The position numbers were made by a program, and so were the translations under genes. From DASUPK01 sp036276255 (GTDB lineage Bacteria > Actinomycetota > Thermoleophilia > Solirubrobacterales > 70-9): 27,787 bases of DNA. Positions 1 to 6,270 of the stretch are shown here, piece by piece. How positions within the stretch are numbered: the first letter of the stretch is position 1; each line of letters starts with the position of its first letter. Under the pieces are notes generated by a model. It worked only from the letters and a program-made list of their open reading frames with translations, had not been told where the DNA came from and did no database searches. The stretch is taken from NCBI GenBank assembly GCA_036276255.1, contig DASUPK010000027.1:1-27787 (forward strand), in the 5' to 3' direction.

Positions 1-590
1 TCGCCTCCGGCATCGACGACGAAGGAGGAGTAGCCGCTCAGACGCTCGGCGGCGAGATCCGCAGCGAGCCCCTTGCCGCAACCGCCGGTATCGATCCGGA
101 CCCCGGGTGGGCGGGTTACGACCCCGGCGACCACATCGACCGCGACGCCGTTCCAGCGAGAGTCGGCTCGGGCGGCCGCGGGCGCTCGATCGGGGGCGAC
201 AGCAAGGGCTGCGGTGATGCTCTCCGCGCGGAGATCAGCCCGCGAGGTTGCATAGCCCACCTCCTCCAGCTCGGCCACCAGAGTCGGGTCGACCAGCCCA
301 CGCGAGCGGCGGGCCGCCCAGAGCGCCGCGTTGACGGCGGCCGCCAGAGTGGGGCTGACGGAGCAGGACTCGCCCGGCTCCGAGTTGAGCGCGCTGAGCT
401 CCGAACCCTCGTCGAACCGGGTCAGCTTGCGGTGCAGCAGGCGAAGGAAGAACTCGATCTGGATCCCCATCGCCTCAGGCGAGGGGAGACCCGCCCGCGC
501 GGGAGGGCCGATCAGGACCCGCACGTTGGAGCCGAAGAGCTTGAAACGCCGGTCGGTCTCCACGTAGGGATGCTCGCTGGCCGAGATCAC
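1..590 (-). CDS. apbE: FAD:protein FMN transferase ApbE (partial, C-terminus off window)
   Basis: The minus strand reads open from a GTG at 590 to the window edge, giving 196 residues; the stop lies outside. ApbE enzymes attach FMN from FAD to a Thr/Ser of extracytoplasmic FMN-binding proteins. Visible family marks are an N-terminal RRFKLFGSNVRVL stretch (residues 14-26), RFDEGSELSALN (58-69), the glycine-rich IDTGGCGKG followed by AAD (166-178), and VDAGG (192-196). No signal peptide is visible. No ATG exists in this frame nearby; an ATG at 608 is in another frame that soon stops. The start is therefore uncertain, but GTG 590 places the first conserved motif at a normal distance. The gene is divergent from the response regulator at 694, with a tandem operator array between. 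The flavinylated partner is presumably beyond the left edge. Confidence 0.88.
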   Translation of the reverse strand, partial: MISASEHPYVETDRRFKLFGSNVRVLIGPPARAGLPSPEAMGIQIEFFLRLLHRKLTRFDEGSELSALNSEPGESCSVSPTLAAAVNAALWAARRSRGLVDPTLVAELEEVGYATSRADLRAESITAALAVAPDRAPAAARADSRWNGVAVDVVAGVVTRPPGVRIDTGGCGKGLAADLAAERLSGYSSFVVDAGG

Positions 591-614
591 AACGGGAATG
601 CTCGGTTTCCGCCA

Positions 615-653
615 TGAACTACCCGTAAGCGGCCGATGAGAGTTCTCTTAGAA
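615..653. promoter_or_regulatory. Tandem half-sites with 11-bp period (predicted OmpR/PhoB-type operator)
   Basis: Four similar hexamers start exactly 11 bp apart on the plus strand: TGAACT (615), TAAGCG (626), TGAGAG (637) and TTAGAA (648). An 11-bp direct-repeat period is the known layout for OmpR/PhoB-family regulators. The array lies between apbE (minus) and the regulator gene at 694, whose predicted -10 is at 681-686, so the last half-site sits just upstream of the -35 region. A near-identical array occurs at 3027-3065. Binding by the adjacent regulator is inferred. Confidence 0.7.
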
Positions 654-680
654 GATCCGGACCGCCCCCGGGCGCCCACC

Positions 681-686
681 TAGCAT
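681..686 (+). promoter_or_regulatory. -10 element TAGCAT (likely leaderless start)
   Basis: TAGCAT ends 7 nt before the ATG at 694, so transcription would start at or next to the start codon. No Shine-Dalgarno is visible. The same TANNNT arrangement recurs before other genes in this window. Confidence 0.5.
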
Positions 687-693
687 TGCCGCC

Positions 694-1371
694 ATGCGCA
701 TCCTGGTGGTCGAGGACGAGCGGCCCATCGCCGAGTTCGTGCAGCGCGGGCTGGAGGCCGAGGGGTACTCCGTCTCCTGCGCTTATGACGGCGAGGAGGG
801 CCTTGCCCTCGCCCGAACGGGCGACTACGCGCTGATCATCCTCGATGTGCTGCTCCCCAAGCTCAGCGGCCTCGAGGTGATCAAGACGATCCGCGACGGC
901 GACGAGGCCCTGCCGGTGATCATGCTCACCGCACTCGCCGAGACCGACGACGTCGTCGCCGGACTCGACCTCGGCGCGAACGACTATCTGACCAAGCCGT
1001 TCGCCTTCGCCGAGCTGCTGGCGCGCATCAGGGCCCACCTCCGCCAGCCCGGCCAGACCAGCGGCACCTCGCTGGAGGTCGGAGGGATCAGCCTCGACTT
1101 CCGGACGCGCGAGGTCGACCGGGACGGCCGCGCCGTGAAGCTGACCGCTCGCGAGTTCGAGCTTCTCGCCTACCTGATGCGCCATCCGGATCAGGTCCTC
1201 TCCCGGGCGCAGATCCTGAACGCGGTCTGGGGATACGACTACGACCCGGGTACCAACGTCCTCGACGTCTACGTCGGTTACCTGCGCCGCAAGCTCGCAA
1301 AGGCCAACGGAGAGGCGCCGATCCAGACCGTTCGCTCGGCCGGGTACCGGCTGGTGAGCGCCGATGCGTAG
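694..1371 (+). CDS. OmpR/PhoB-family response regulator
   Basis: This 225-residue protein has an N-terminal receiver domain (about 1-115) and a C-terminal winged-helix DNA-binding domain (about 128-222). The acidic pair E7/D8 and the phosphoacceptor D51 (LIILDVLLPKLSG) are present, as are the T/A switch region LTAL and the conserved Lys in YLTKPFAF. The effector domain ends in the typical VRSAGYRLV. Its stop overlaps the histidine kinase start by 8 nt, so the two are co-translated and almost certainly cognate. The gene is divergent from apbE across a four-half-site operator array, which suggests autoregulation and control of apbE. The exact signal is not deducible. Confidence 0.95.
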   Translation: MRILVVEDERPIAEFVQRGLEAEGYSVSCAYDGEEGLALARTGDYALIILDVLLPKLSGLEVIKTIRDGDEALPVIMLTALAETDDVVAGLDLGANDYLTKPFAFAELLARIRAHLRQPGQTSGTSLEVGGISLDFRTREVDRDGRAVKLTAREFELLAYLMRHPDQVLSRAQILNAVWGYDYDPGTNVLDVYVGYLRRKLAKANGEAPIQTVRSAGYRLVSADA

Positions 1372-2800
1372 GTGGGTGCCGCGCGGCATCCGGCTGCGAC
1401 TGGTGCTGGCGATCTCCGCGGTCAGCGTGGCAACCGTGGCGGCCAGCTTCTTCGCGCTTCATGAGACCACGGCGGCCAACCTCCGCAGCCGGATCGACCG
1501 GGAGCTGAACGAGCAGTACGCGGAGTTCCAGCAGCGCGTCCTGAACGGAGGCAGGGTCAGCGACCCAGCGTCGTTGCGTGCGGCCAGCGACCGCTTCGTT
1601 GCCGGCCAGCGCTATCACCCGGAGGCACGCATCTACCTGATCGCGCCTCAGGGGCTCCCCCCGGTCACCAACCAGACCCGGATCGTCGACGAGGAGCTGG
1701 CCGAGAGACGCTCGGGCAATGAAAGCGGTGAGGCGGACGCGGGCGGAATCGTCTCAGCGGGCGACGGCCTGACGACGATCTCGACGGACGAGACCGGGAA
1801 GCTGCGGGTGCTTACTCAGCCGGTCGTCGTCGACGGGGACAGGATCGGCACCTTCCGCGTGGCGGATCCGCTCACCTCAGTCGATCAAGCGCTCCAATCG
1901 CTGCGCAACCGCTTCATCGCGGTCGGTTTCGGCGCCCTCCTTCTATCGGTCGCGATCGCGATCTGGCTGGCGAACCTGATCACGCGACCGCTGCGGCGGA
2001 TGGCCGCCGTGGCTTCCGCGGTCGACTCAGGAGACCTGAGCCACCGGATCGACTACGGCGGCGATGACGAGGTCGGGGTGCTCGCCGACTCGTTCAACCA
2101 CATGATGGATCGTCTCGAGGAGGGCTTCCGCCTGCAGCGCGAATTCGTCTCCGACGCCTCGCACGAGCTCCGCAGCCCACTGACCGTCCTCCGGGGACGC
2201 ATAGAGCAACTCGCGGACAACAGCGGCGACCGCGCGGCCGTCGAGGCCGAAGCCGACGAGCTGATGAAGGAAGTCCGGCGCATGGAGCGCCTGACGGACG
2301 ACATGCTGACGCTCGCCAAGGCCGAGCGGGGCGGCCTGGTGCAGCCGAGGCGCGTGCCGATCGACGACTTCGTCGAGGACCTGCGCCGCGACCTGCCCCT
2401 TCTCGGATCGCGCCACTACCACGTGGAGTCGACCCTCCACGGCGAGCTCGAGGCCGACCCGGACCGCCTCGCCCAGGTCCTGCGCAATCTGGTCACGAAC
2501 GCTGTGCGCCACACAGGATCGGACGGGCACATCGACGTTTCGATCGGCTCGCAGAACGGTGCCGCGATCTTCGCCGTCGCCGACGACGGCACCGGCATCG
2601 AGCCGACCCAGCTGGACCGCATCTTCGATCGCTTCCACCGGACCGACGAGGGCCGCAGCCGCGCCGAAGGAGGCAGTGGCCTGGGCCTGGCGATCGCGCG
2701 GGCGATCGTCGAGGCGCACGGCGGCACGATCAGCGCCAGCTCGACGCCTGGACAGGGCGCGACGATCCGTTTTCGGATCCCGGGCTACAGGCCAGGCTAG
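1364..2800 (+). CDS. HAMP-domain sensor histidine kinase
   Basis: A 478-residue membrane kinase. A first membrane helix spans about residues 9-31, an extracytoplasmic sensor region about 32-183, and a second helix 184-205 (begins FIAVGFGALLLSV). A HAMP linker follows (about 206-258), then HisKA with the phosphoacceptor H267 in SDASHELRSPLTVLRG. The C-terminal ATPase domain (about 360-476) shows an N box (RNLVTNAVRHT), DDGTGI (G1) and GSGLGLAIA (G2). The extracytoplasmic region has no domain I recognise. It overlaps the regulator by 8 nt and its TAG lies in the CTAG shared with the convergent ferredoxin gene. The likely role is sensing an envelope or redox cue for the apbE/ferredoxin regulon, an inference from context. 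Confidence 0.95.
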   Translation: MRRWVPRGIRLRLVLAISAVSVATVAASFFALHETTAANLRSRIDRELNEQYAEFQQRVLNGGRVSDPASLRAASDRFVAGQRYHPEARIYLIAPQGLPPVTNQTRIVDEELAERRSGNESGEADAGGIVSAGDGLTTISTDETGKLRVLTQPVVVDGDRIGTFRVADPLTSVDQALQSLRNRFIAVGFGALLLSVAIAIWLANLITRPLRRMAAVASAVDSGDLSHRIDYGGDDEVGVLADSFNHMMDRLEEGFRLQREFVSDASHELRSPLTVLRGRIEQLADNSGDRAAVEAEADELMKEVRRMERLTDDMLTLAKAERGGLVQPRRVPIDDFVEDLRRDLPLLGSRHYHVESTLHGELEADPDRLAQVLRNLVTNAVRHTGSDGHIDVSIGSQNGAAIFAVADDGTGIEPTQLDRIFDRFHRTDEGRSRAEGGSGLGLAIARAIVEAHGGTISASSTPGQGATIRFRIPGYRPG

Positions 2801-3003
2801 GGCGCGATCTGCTCGCCGGACTCGGCGTCGATCAGGGTGATCGCCTCCGAGGGGCAGGCACGCGCCGCGTCGACCATCCTTCGCAGCGGTGCGCTCCCGA
2901 CGAGATGAGCGGTGTCGTCCACCTCGAAGGCCTCCGGGGCGAGCTCGGCGCAATCGCCGTAGGCCAGGCAGGCCTCTCTGTCTATGTGGACCTTGAGCTT
3001 CAT
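2797..3003 (-). CDS. Small [3Fe-4S]-type ferredoxin
   Basis: A 68-residue acidic protein. Cysteines are C12, C18 and C50 followed by Pro, the C-x5-C...C-P pattern of actinobacterial three-cysteine ferredoxins that usually carry a [3Fe-4S] cluster and serve P450s or other oxidoreductases. The ATG at 3003 is chosen because a longer frame to 3099 would run through the operator array; another ATG at 3011 is in a dead frame. The stop shares CTAG with the histidine kinase stop. The array at 3027-3065 lies 24-62 bp upstream of the start, linking this gene to the response regulator at 694. The electron partner is not in view; a flavinylated membrane protein is a guess from the apbE neighbour. Confidence 0.9.
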   Translation of the reverse strand: MKLKVHIDREACLAYGDCAELAPEAFEVDDTAHLVGSAPLRRMVDAARACPSEAITLIDAESGEQIAP

Positions 3004-3026
3004 GCCGCCATGGTGGGCGGCCGGCG

Positions 3027-3065
3027 TGAACCGGCGATAAGCGGCCGGTGAGAGGTCTCTTAGGG
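3027..3065. promoter_or_regulatory. Second 11-bp-period operator array, upstream of ferredoxin
   Basis: Hexamers TGAACC (3027), TAAGCG (3038), TGAGAG (3049) and TTAGGG (3060) match the array at 615-653 in spacing and sequence. The central 26 nt (3038-3063 versus 626-651) differ at only two positions. Orientation relative to the minus-strand ferredoxin is the same as that relative to apbE. It probably marks a second target of the response regulator at 694. Confidence 0.7.
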
Positions 3066-3076
3066 GGCGAATCAGA

Positions 3077-3122
3077 GGCTGTCCGAACTTGTGCTCCATA
3101 TGGGGGGCGAACCCCGGACAGC
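3077..3122. repeat. Left copy of 46-nt palindromic repeat
   Basis: Outer arms GGCTGTCCG (3077-3085) and CCGGACAGC (3114-3122) are complementary, with an inner pyrimidine/purine pair around CATATG. It matches the right copy at 3991-4036 at 37 of 46 positions without gaps. It overlaps the 5' end of the DUF559 gene, including the candidate GTG 3091 and ATG 3100 starts. Confidence 0.85.
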
Positions 3123-3987
3123 AGATTGGGTGATTCGTGAACTCGCGACCAGATCACACGGGATCGTCACGCGGCATGAGCTGCTCGATGCCGGCCTTTC
3201 GCCGAAGCAAATCGAAAACCGGCTGGGGAAAGGAGTGCTGGCCCAGATTCACCGTGGCGTCTACCGAGCCGGACACCTCGCTCCAAGCCTGGAGGCCAGG
3301 TACCTCGGGGCTGTGAAGGCCTGCGGCAGCGGTGCGCTGCTGGCGGGTCGAGCTGCTGCGCACCTCTGGGGATTGATCAAGGCCACTCCTCCGGAGCCCG
3401 AAGTCCTCGCGCCGAACGACCGACGCATTCCTGGCGTGATCGTCCACCGGGCTCGGCGCACCGAGCTCCGTGACGCAACCGAACGCAAAGGGATCCCAGT
3501 GACCAGCGTCCAGCGCACCCTCGTGGACATCGCATCTTCATTGCCCGAGCCGGCGCTGGCGAGGGCCTGCCACGAGGCGGGCGTCAAGTACCGGACGACA
3601 CCGAGGCAGGTCCAAGCGATGCTCGAGCGCCTGCCCAACGCTGCGGGGCGCGTGAAGCTGCGTCGGGTCATTGGGGCCAAGGTGCCCGTGACGCTGAGTC
3701 GCCTCGAGTCTCGCTTCTTGTCCCGGCTCAGGAAAGCCGGCCTACCGCTCCCGGCCACCAATCGGCCGGCCGGCGGTCGCCGTGTCGACTGCCGCTGGGC
3801 CGAGCATCGGCTCACCGTCGAGCTCGACAGCTACCGGTTCCACAATTCGCGTCATTCCTGGGAACAGGACCGGCTCCGGGAGCGGGAGGCCCGAGGGCGT
3901 GGCGATGAGTTCCGGCGTTACTCCTGGGCCGACGTCTGCGAAGAGCCGGACTTCATGCTGAACGAGCTGCGCGACCTGCTCAGCTGA
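3100..3987 (+). CDS. AbiEi-like winged-helix protein with C-terminal DUF559/Vsr-like nuclease fold
   Basis: About 295 residues from ATG 3100; GTG 3091 and GTG 3130 are alternative starts. The N-terminal third (ELATRSHGIVTRHELLDAGL, then IHRGVYRAGH) matches the winged-helix AbiEi_4-type antitoxin domain. The C-terminal part matches the DUF559/Vsr-like PD-(D/E)xK fold: a leading E in SRLESRFL, VDCRW, then VELDSYRFH and RRYSW. Such fusions are common in actinobacteria and have no settled function. No AbiEii-type nucleotidyltransferase toxin is adjacent, so a toxin-antitoxin role is unsupported here. The gene is bracketed by two copies of a palindrome, one of which covers its start. An orphan regulator, a nuclease or cargo of a small mobile unit are all possible. 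Confidence 0.85.
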   Translation: MGGEPRTADWVIRELATRSHGIVTRHELLDAGLSPKQIENRLGKGVLAQIHRGVYRAGHLAPSLEARYLGAVKACGSGALLAGRAAAHLWGLIKATPPEPEVLAPNDRRIPGVIVHRARRTELRDATERKGIPVTSVQRTLVDIASSLPEPALARACHEAGVKYRTTPRQVQAMLERLPNAAGRVKLRRVIGAKVPVTLSRLESRFLSRLRKAGLPLPATNRPAGGRRVDCRWAEHRLTVELDSYRFHNSRHSWEQDRLREREARGRGDEFRRYSWADVCEEPDFMLNELRDLLS

Positions 3988-3990
3988 CCC

Positions 3991-4037
3991 GGCTGTCCGT
4001 GGTTGTGCCCCTCATAGGGGGCGAAGTCCGGACAGCC
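3991..4037. repeat. Right copy of 46-nt palindromic repeat
   Basis: GGCTGTCCG (3991-3999) pairs with CGGACAGCC (4029-4037). An inner stem pairs TTGTGCCCCT with AGGGGGCGAA around CAT. It lies between the stop of the DUF559 gene (3987) and the convergent stop of the DUF1385 gene (4042), so it may also act as a two-way terminator, though no T tract follows. Confidence 0.85.
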
Positions 4038-4041
4038 CTAC

Positions 4042-5067
4042 CTAGGCAACGATCTCGATCGCCTGGTCCCGCTTCTTCTCTTCGTACGGGTCCTCGACGG
4101 CGAGCACGCCCTGGAGCGAGCGGATCGCGACCTCGAGCTGGTCGTGGTCGGGCTCGCGGGTCGTCAGGTTCTGAAGCATCAGGCCGGGCCACATCAGGGC
4201 GCGCACCCAGCGCTTGTTGCGGTGCTTGCCGGCCCACTTGATCACCTCATAGGAGAGCCCGGCGATCAGGGGGATGCCGAGGATGCGCGAGAGGACCAGC
4301 CAGTACCAGGCCGGCAGGCCGATGGGCGCGAAGACGAAGATCGCGAGCACCATCACGATCAGCAGGAAGCTCGTGCCGCAGCGCGGATGGAGGCGCGAGT
4401 ACTCGGCCGCTCGCGCCGGGACGAGCTCGTCCCCAGCCTCGAAGCAGGAGATCGTCTTGTGCTCGGCCCCGTGGTACTGGAAGACGCGCCGCAGGTCAGG
4501 GAGCTTGCTGATCAGAGCCAGGTACCCGATGAAGATCGCGGTGCGCAGGACGCCCTCGACGAGCCAGAAGAGGAACGGGGAGCCGAGCTGATCCTTGATC
4601 AGGCTGGTCGCTCCGACCGGGATGACGAAGAAGAGCCCGACGGCCAGGAGCAGCGAGAAGAAGATCGTCACACCCCAGGTGAAGCCGCCGATCTCCTCCT
4701 CCTCTTCCCCCTCGGCGAGCTGTGCGTTCGCCGAGATCGCGAGCGCCCTGAAGCCGATCTTGAGCGACTCCGCCAGCGCCACGACCCCGCGGATGACCGG
4801 CAGGCGCAGGATCCGGCTGCGCTTCGCCCAGGAGACGATCGGCTCGGAGGTGACCTGAATCTCCCCCTCCGGGGTGCGGCACGCGACCGACCAGGTCGAG
4901 ACGCCGCGCATCATCACGCCCTCGAGCACCGCCTGGCCGCCGACCGGTGCGTCGCCGATCGCGACCGGCTTGCCGTCCGGCATCCGCTCGGACTGAGCCG
5001 CGGCCCGCGTCGGCTTGGCGGCCTGCGGCCGCGATCCGTTCAGCGATGACGCGGGCTCGGTGCTCAA
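4042..5067 (-). CDS. DUF1385 family membrane protein
   Basis: A 341-residue protein with the DUF1385 signature near its N-terminus (VGGQAVLEGVMMRG, residues 42-55). About four hydrophobic segments follow: one beginning TWGVTIFFSLLLAVG, one beginning FLFWLVEGVLR, one beginning SFLLIVMVLAIFV and one beginning YWLVLSRILGIP. The biochemical role of the family is unknown; in Gram-positive bacteria and actinobacteria it is typically beside rpmE and prfA. The TTG start at 5067 overlaps the rpmE stop (TTGA), which indicates translational coupling; an ATG at 4983 is the alternative start. Downstream, where prfA often sits in related genomes, the palindrome-bracketed DUF559 gene is found instead. Confidence 0.9.
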   Translation of the reverse strand: MSTEPASSLNGSRPQAAKPTRAAAQSERMPDGKPVAIGDAPVGGQAVLEGVMMRGVSTWSVACRTPEGEIQVTSEPIVSWAKRSRILRLPVIRGVVALAESLKIGFRALAISANAQLAEGEEEEEIGGFTWGVTIFFSLLLAVGLFFVIPVGATSLIKDQLGSPFLFWLVEGVLRTAIFIGYLALISKLPDLRRVFQYHGAEHKTISCFEAGDELVPARAAEYSRLHPRCGTSFLLIVMVLAIFVFAPIGLPAWYWLVLSRILGIPLIAGLSYEVIKWAGKHRNKRWVRALMWPGLMLQNLTTREPDHDQLEVAIRSLQGVLAVEDPYEEKKRDQAIEIVA

Positions 5068-5270
5068 CGGGCGCGCTTGGCGGCTCGGCGACGGAATCGC
5101 TCGACCCGTCCGCCGGTGTCAACCAGCTTCTGCTTGCCCGTGTAGAACGGGTGGCACTGTGAGCAGATCTCCACGTGAAGCTCGGGCTTCGTGGAGCGCG
5201 TATAGAAGTCGTTGCCGCACGAGCAGTGGACGTGCGAGAGGACGTATTCGGGATGTATGTCTGTCTTCAT
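5064..5270 (-). CDS. rpmE: 50S ribosomal protein L31, zinc-binding form
   Basis: 68 residues beginning MKTDIHPEY, typical of L31. Cysteines C16, C18, C36 and C39 form the CxC...CxxC zinc site of the zinc-containing (C+) L31 type. The ATG at 5270 is preferred over the upstream TTG at 5279 because it matches the family N-terminus and lies 8 nt from a TAGACT -10 element. The C-terminus is arginine-rich, as usual for a ribosomal protein. The stop overlaps the start of the DUF1385 gene. Confidence 0.96.
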   Translation of the reverse strand: MKTDIHPEYVLSHVHCSCGNDFYTRSTKPELHVEICSQCHPFYTGKQKLVDTGGRVERFRRRAAKRAR

Positions 5271-5278
5271 CGCGTTCA

Positions 5279-5284
5279 AGTCTA
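5279..5284 (-). promoter_or_regulatory. -10 element TAGACT for rpmE
   Basis: On the minus strand TAGACT ends 8 nt before the ATG at 5270, with no Shine-Dalgarno. This fits the leaderless pattern seen elsewhere in the window. Confidence 0.5.
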
Positions 5285-5337
5285 GCCAGGCTCAAGAACA
5301 CGGCCGCGAGCCGCAAGGAGCTGTGCGGGGGCTGACG

Positions 5338-5380
5338 TTGACATACAGCCTGTAGGTCAGATATACATACACCCTGTATG
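5338..5380 (+). promoter_or_regulatory. Strong promoter with two operator palindromes (TetR-like)
   Basis: TTGACA (5338-5343) and TATACA (5362-5367) are separated by 18 nt, the most consensus-like sigma-70-type promoter in the window. Overlapping the -35 is a palindrome with arms TGACATACA (5339-5347) and TGTAGGTCA (5351-5359), one mismatch, centre GCC. Overlapping the -10 is CATACA (5366-5371), centre CCC, TGTATG (5375-5380), perfect. The centres are 24 bp apart. The layout predicts tight repression by a dimeric, probably TetR-family protein encoded elsewhere. Confidence 0.75.
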
Positions 5381-5412
5381 CGAATTCGAGCCGGCAGGAG
5401 GGAACGTCGCGC

Positions 5413-6270
5413 ATGAACAAGCTCAAGCTCCGCCAGGGGACCATCCGGTACCGCGAGTCGGGCGAGGGACCGCCCATCGTCTTCGTCCACGGCCTGCTCG
5501 TCGACGGGCGGCTGTGGCGCAAGGTGACGCCGCTGCTGGAGGACCGCTTCCGCTGCATCGTCCCCGACCTTCCGCTCGGGAGCCATCGCGAGCCGATGGA
5601 TCCGGATGCCGACCTCTCTCCCCCGGGCCTGGCCCGGATCGTTGCCGGCTTCATGGAGGCTCTCGACCTCGAGGATGTCACGCTCGTCGCCAACGACACC
5701 GGCGGCGCGATCTCGCAGATCACGGCCGCTCACCATCCCGAACGGATCGGGCGGCTGCTGCTCACCAACTGCGACGCGTTCGAGAATTTCCTGCCGCCGG
5801 CGTTCCGGCCCATGCAATGGGCCGCGAGAGTGCCCGGCGGGCTCACCGGGATGATGGCCGGCATGCGCTTCGCGCCTCTCCGCCGACTGCCGAACGCCTA
5901 CGGCCGCCTGATCAAGCGCGACTTCGCGGACGCCCCGACGCGCGATTGGGTCGACCCCTACCTGACGAACAAGGGGGTCCGGCGCGACACGATCAAGGTC
6001 TTACGGGCAATCGACCCGAAGCACACATTCGAGGCCGCAGAGCGGCTGCGCGAGTTCGATCGCCCTGCGCTGCTCGCCTGGGCGGTGGAGGACCGCTTCT
6101 TCAAGCTCTCCTTCGCGGAGCGGCTGGCGCGGACGATCCGCGGCGCGAGGCTCGAGAAGATCGAGGACTCCTACACCTTCGTCTCGGAGGACCAGCCGGA
6201 GCGCCTGGCCGAGCTGACCGGCACCTTCGCGGGGTCTGTCAGCAGCCCCGCAGCCTCCGCGTCAGGCTGA
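5413..6270 (+). CDS. Alpha/beta hydrolase with aspartate at the nucleophile position
   Basis: A 285-residue alpha/beta-hydrolase-fold protein. FVHGLLVDGRLW supplies the oxyanion loop (residues 24-35). The nucleophile elbow reads VANDTGGA, giving D95 instead of Ser, as in haloalkane dehalogenases and epoxide hydrolases. The acid region AWAVEDRFF is present. The position of the catalytic His (usually GHF) reads SYTFVSEDQPERLAEL, so the expected His is absent. A good ribosome site (AGGAGG near 5397) precedes the ATG. It is expressed from the strong double-operator promoter at 5338-5380. Its 3' end overlaps the convergent sulfatase by 32 nt. The substrate is unknown, and the missing His makes dehalogenase or epoxide hydrolase activity doubtful. 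Confidence 0.88.
   Translation: MNKLKLRQGTIRYRESGEGPPIVFVHGLLVDGRLWRKVTPLLEDRFRCIVPDLPLGSHREPMDPDADLSPPGLARIVAGFMEALDLEDVTLVANDTGGAISQITAAHHPERIGRLLLTNCDAFENFLPPAFRPMQWAARVPGGLTGMMAGMRFAPLRRLPNAYGRLIKRDFADAPTRDWVDPYLTNKGVRRDTIKVLRAIDPKHTFEAAERLREFDRPALLAWAVEDRFFKLSFAERLARTIRGARLEKIEDSYTFVSEDQPERLAELTGTFAGSVSSPAASASG

Noticed and set aside
3061..3071. Third partial copy of the 46-nt palindrome (TAGGGGGCGAA also occurs at 4015-4025)
   Set aside because: Only 11 nt match and they overlap the last operator half-site; too short to call a repeat copy.
3091..3987. Complete AbiE toxin-antitoxin system
   Set aside because: Only the AbiEi-like winged helix is present, fused to a DUF559-like fold; neither neighbour encodes an AbiEii nucleotidyltransferase.
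4144..5049. Plus-strand frame opposite the DUF1385 gene
   Set aside because: Composition is Arg/Asp/Glu/Gly-rich with no motif, whereas the minus-strand product matches a family.
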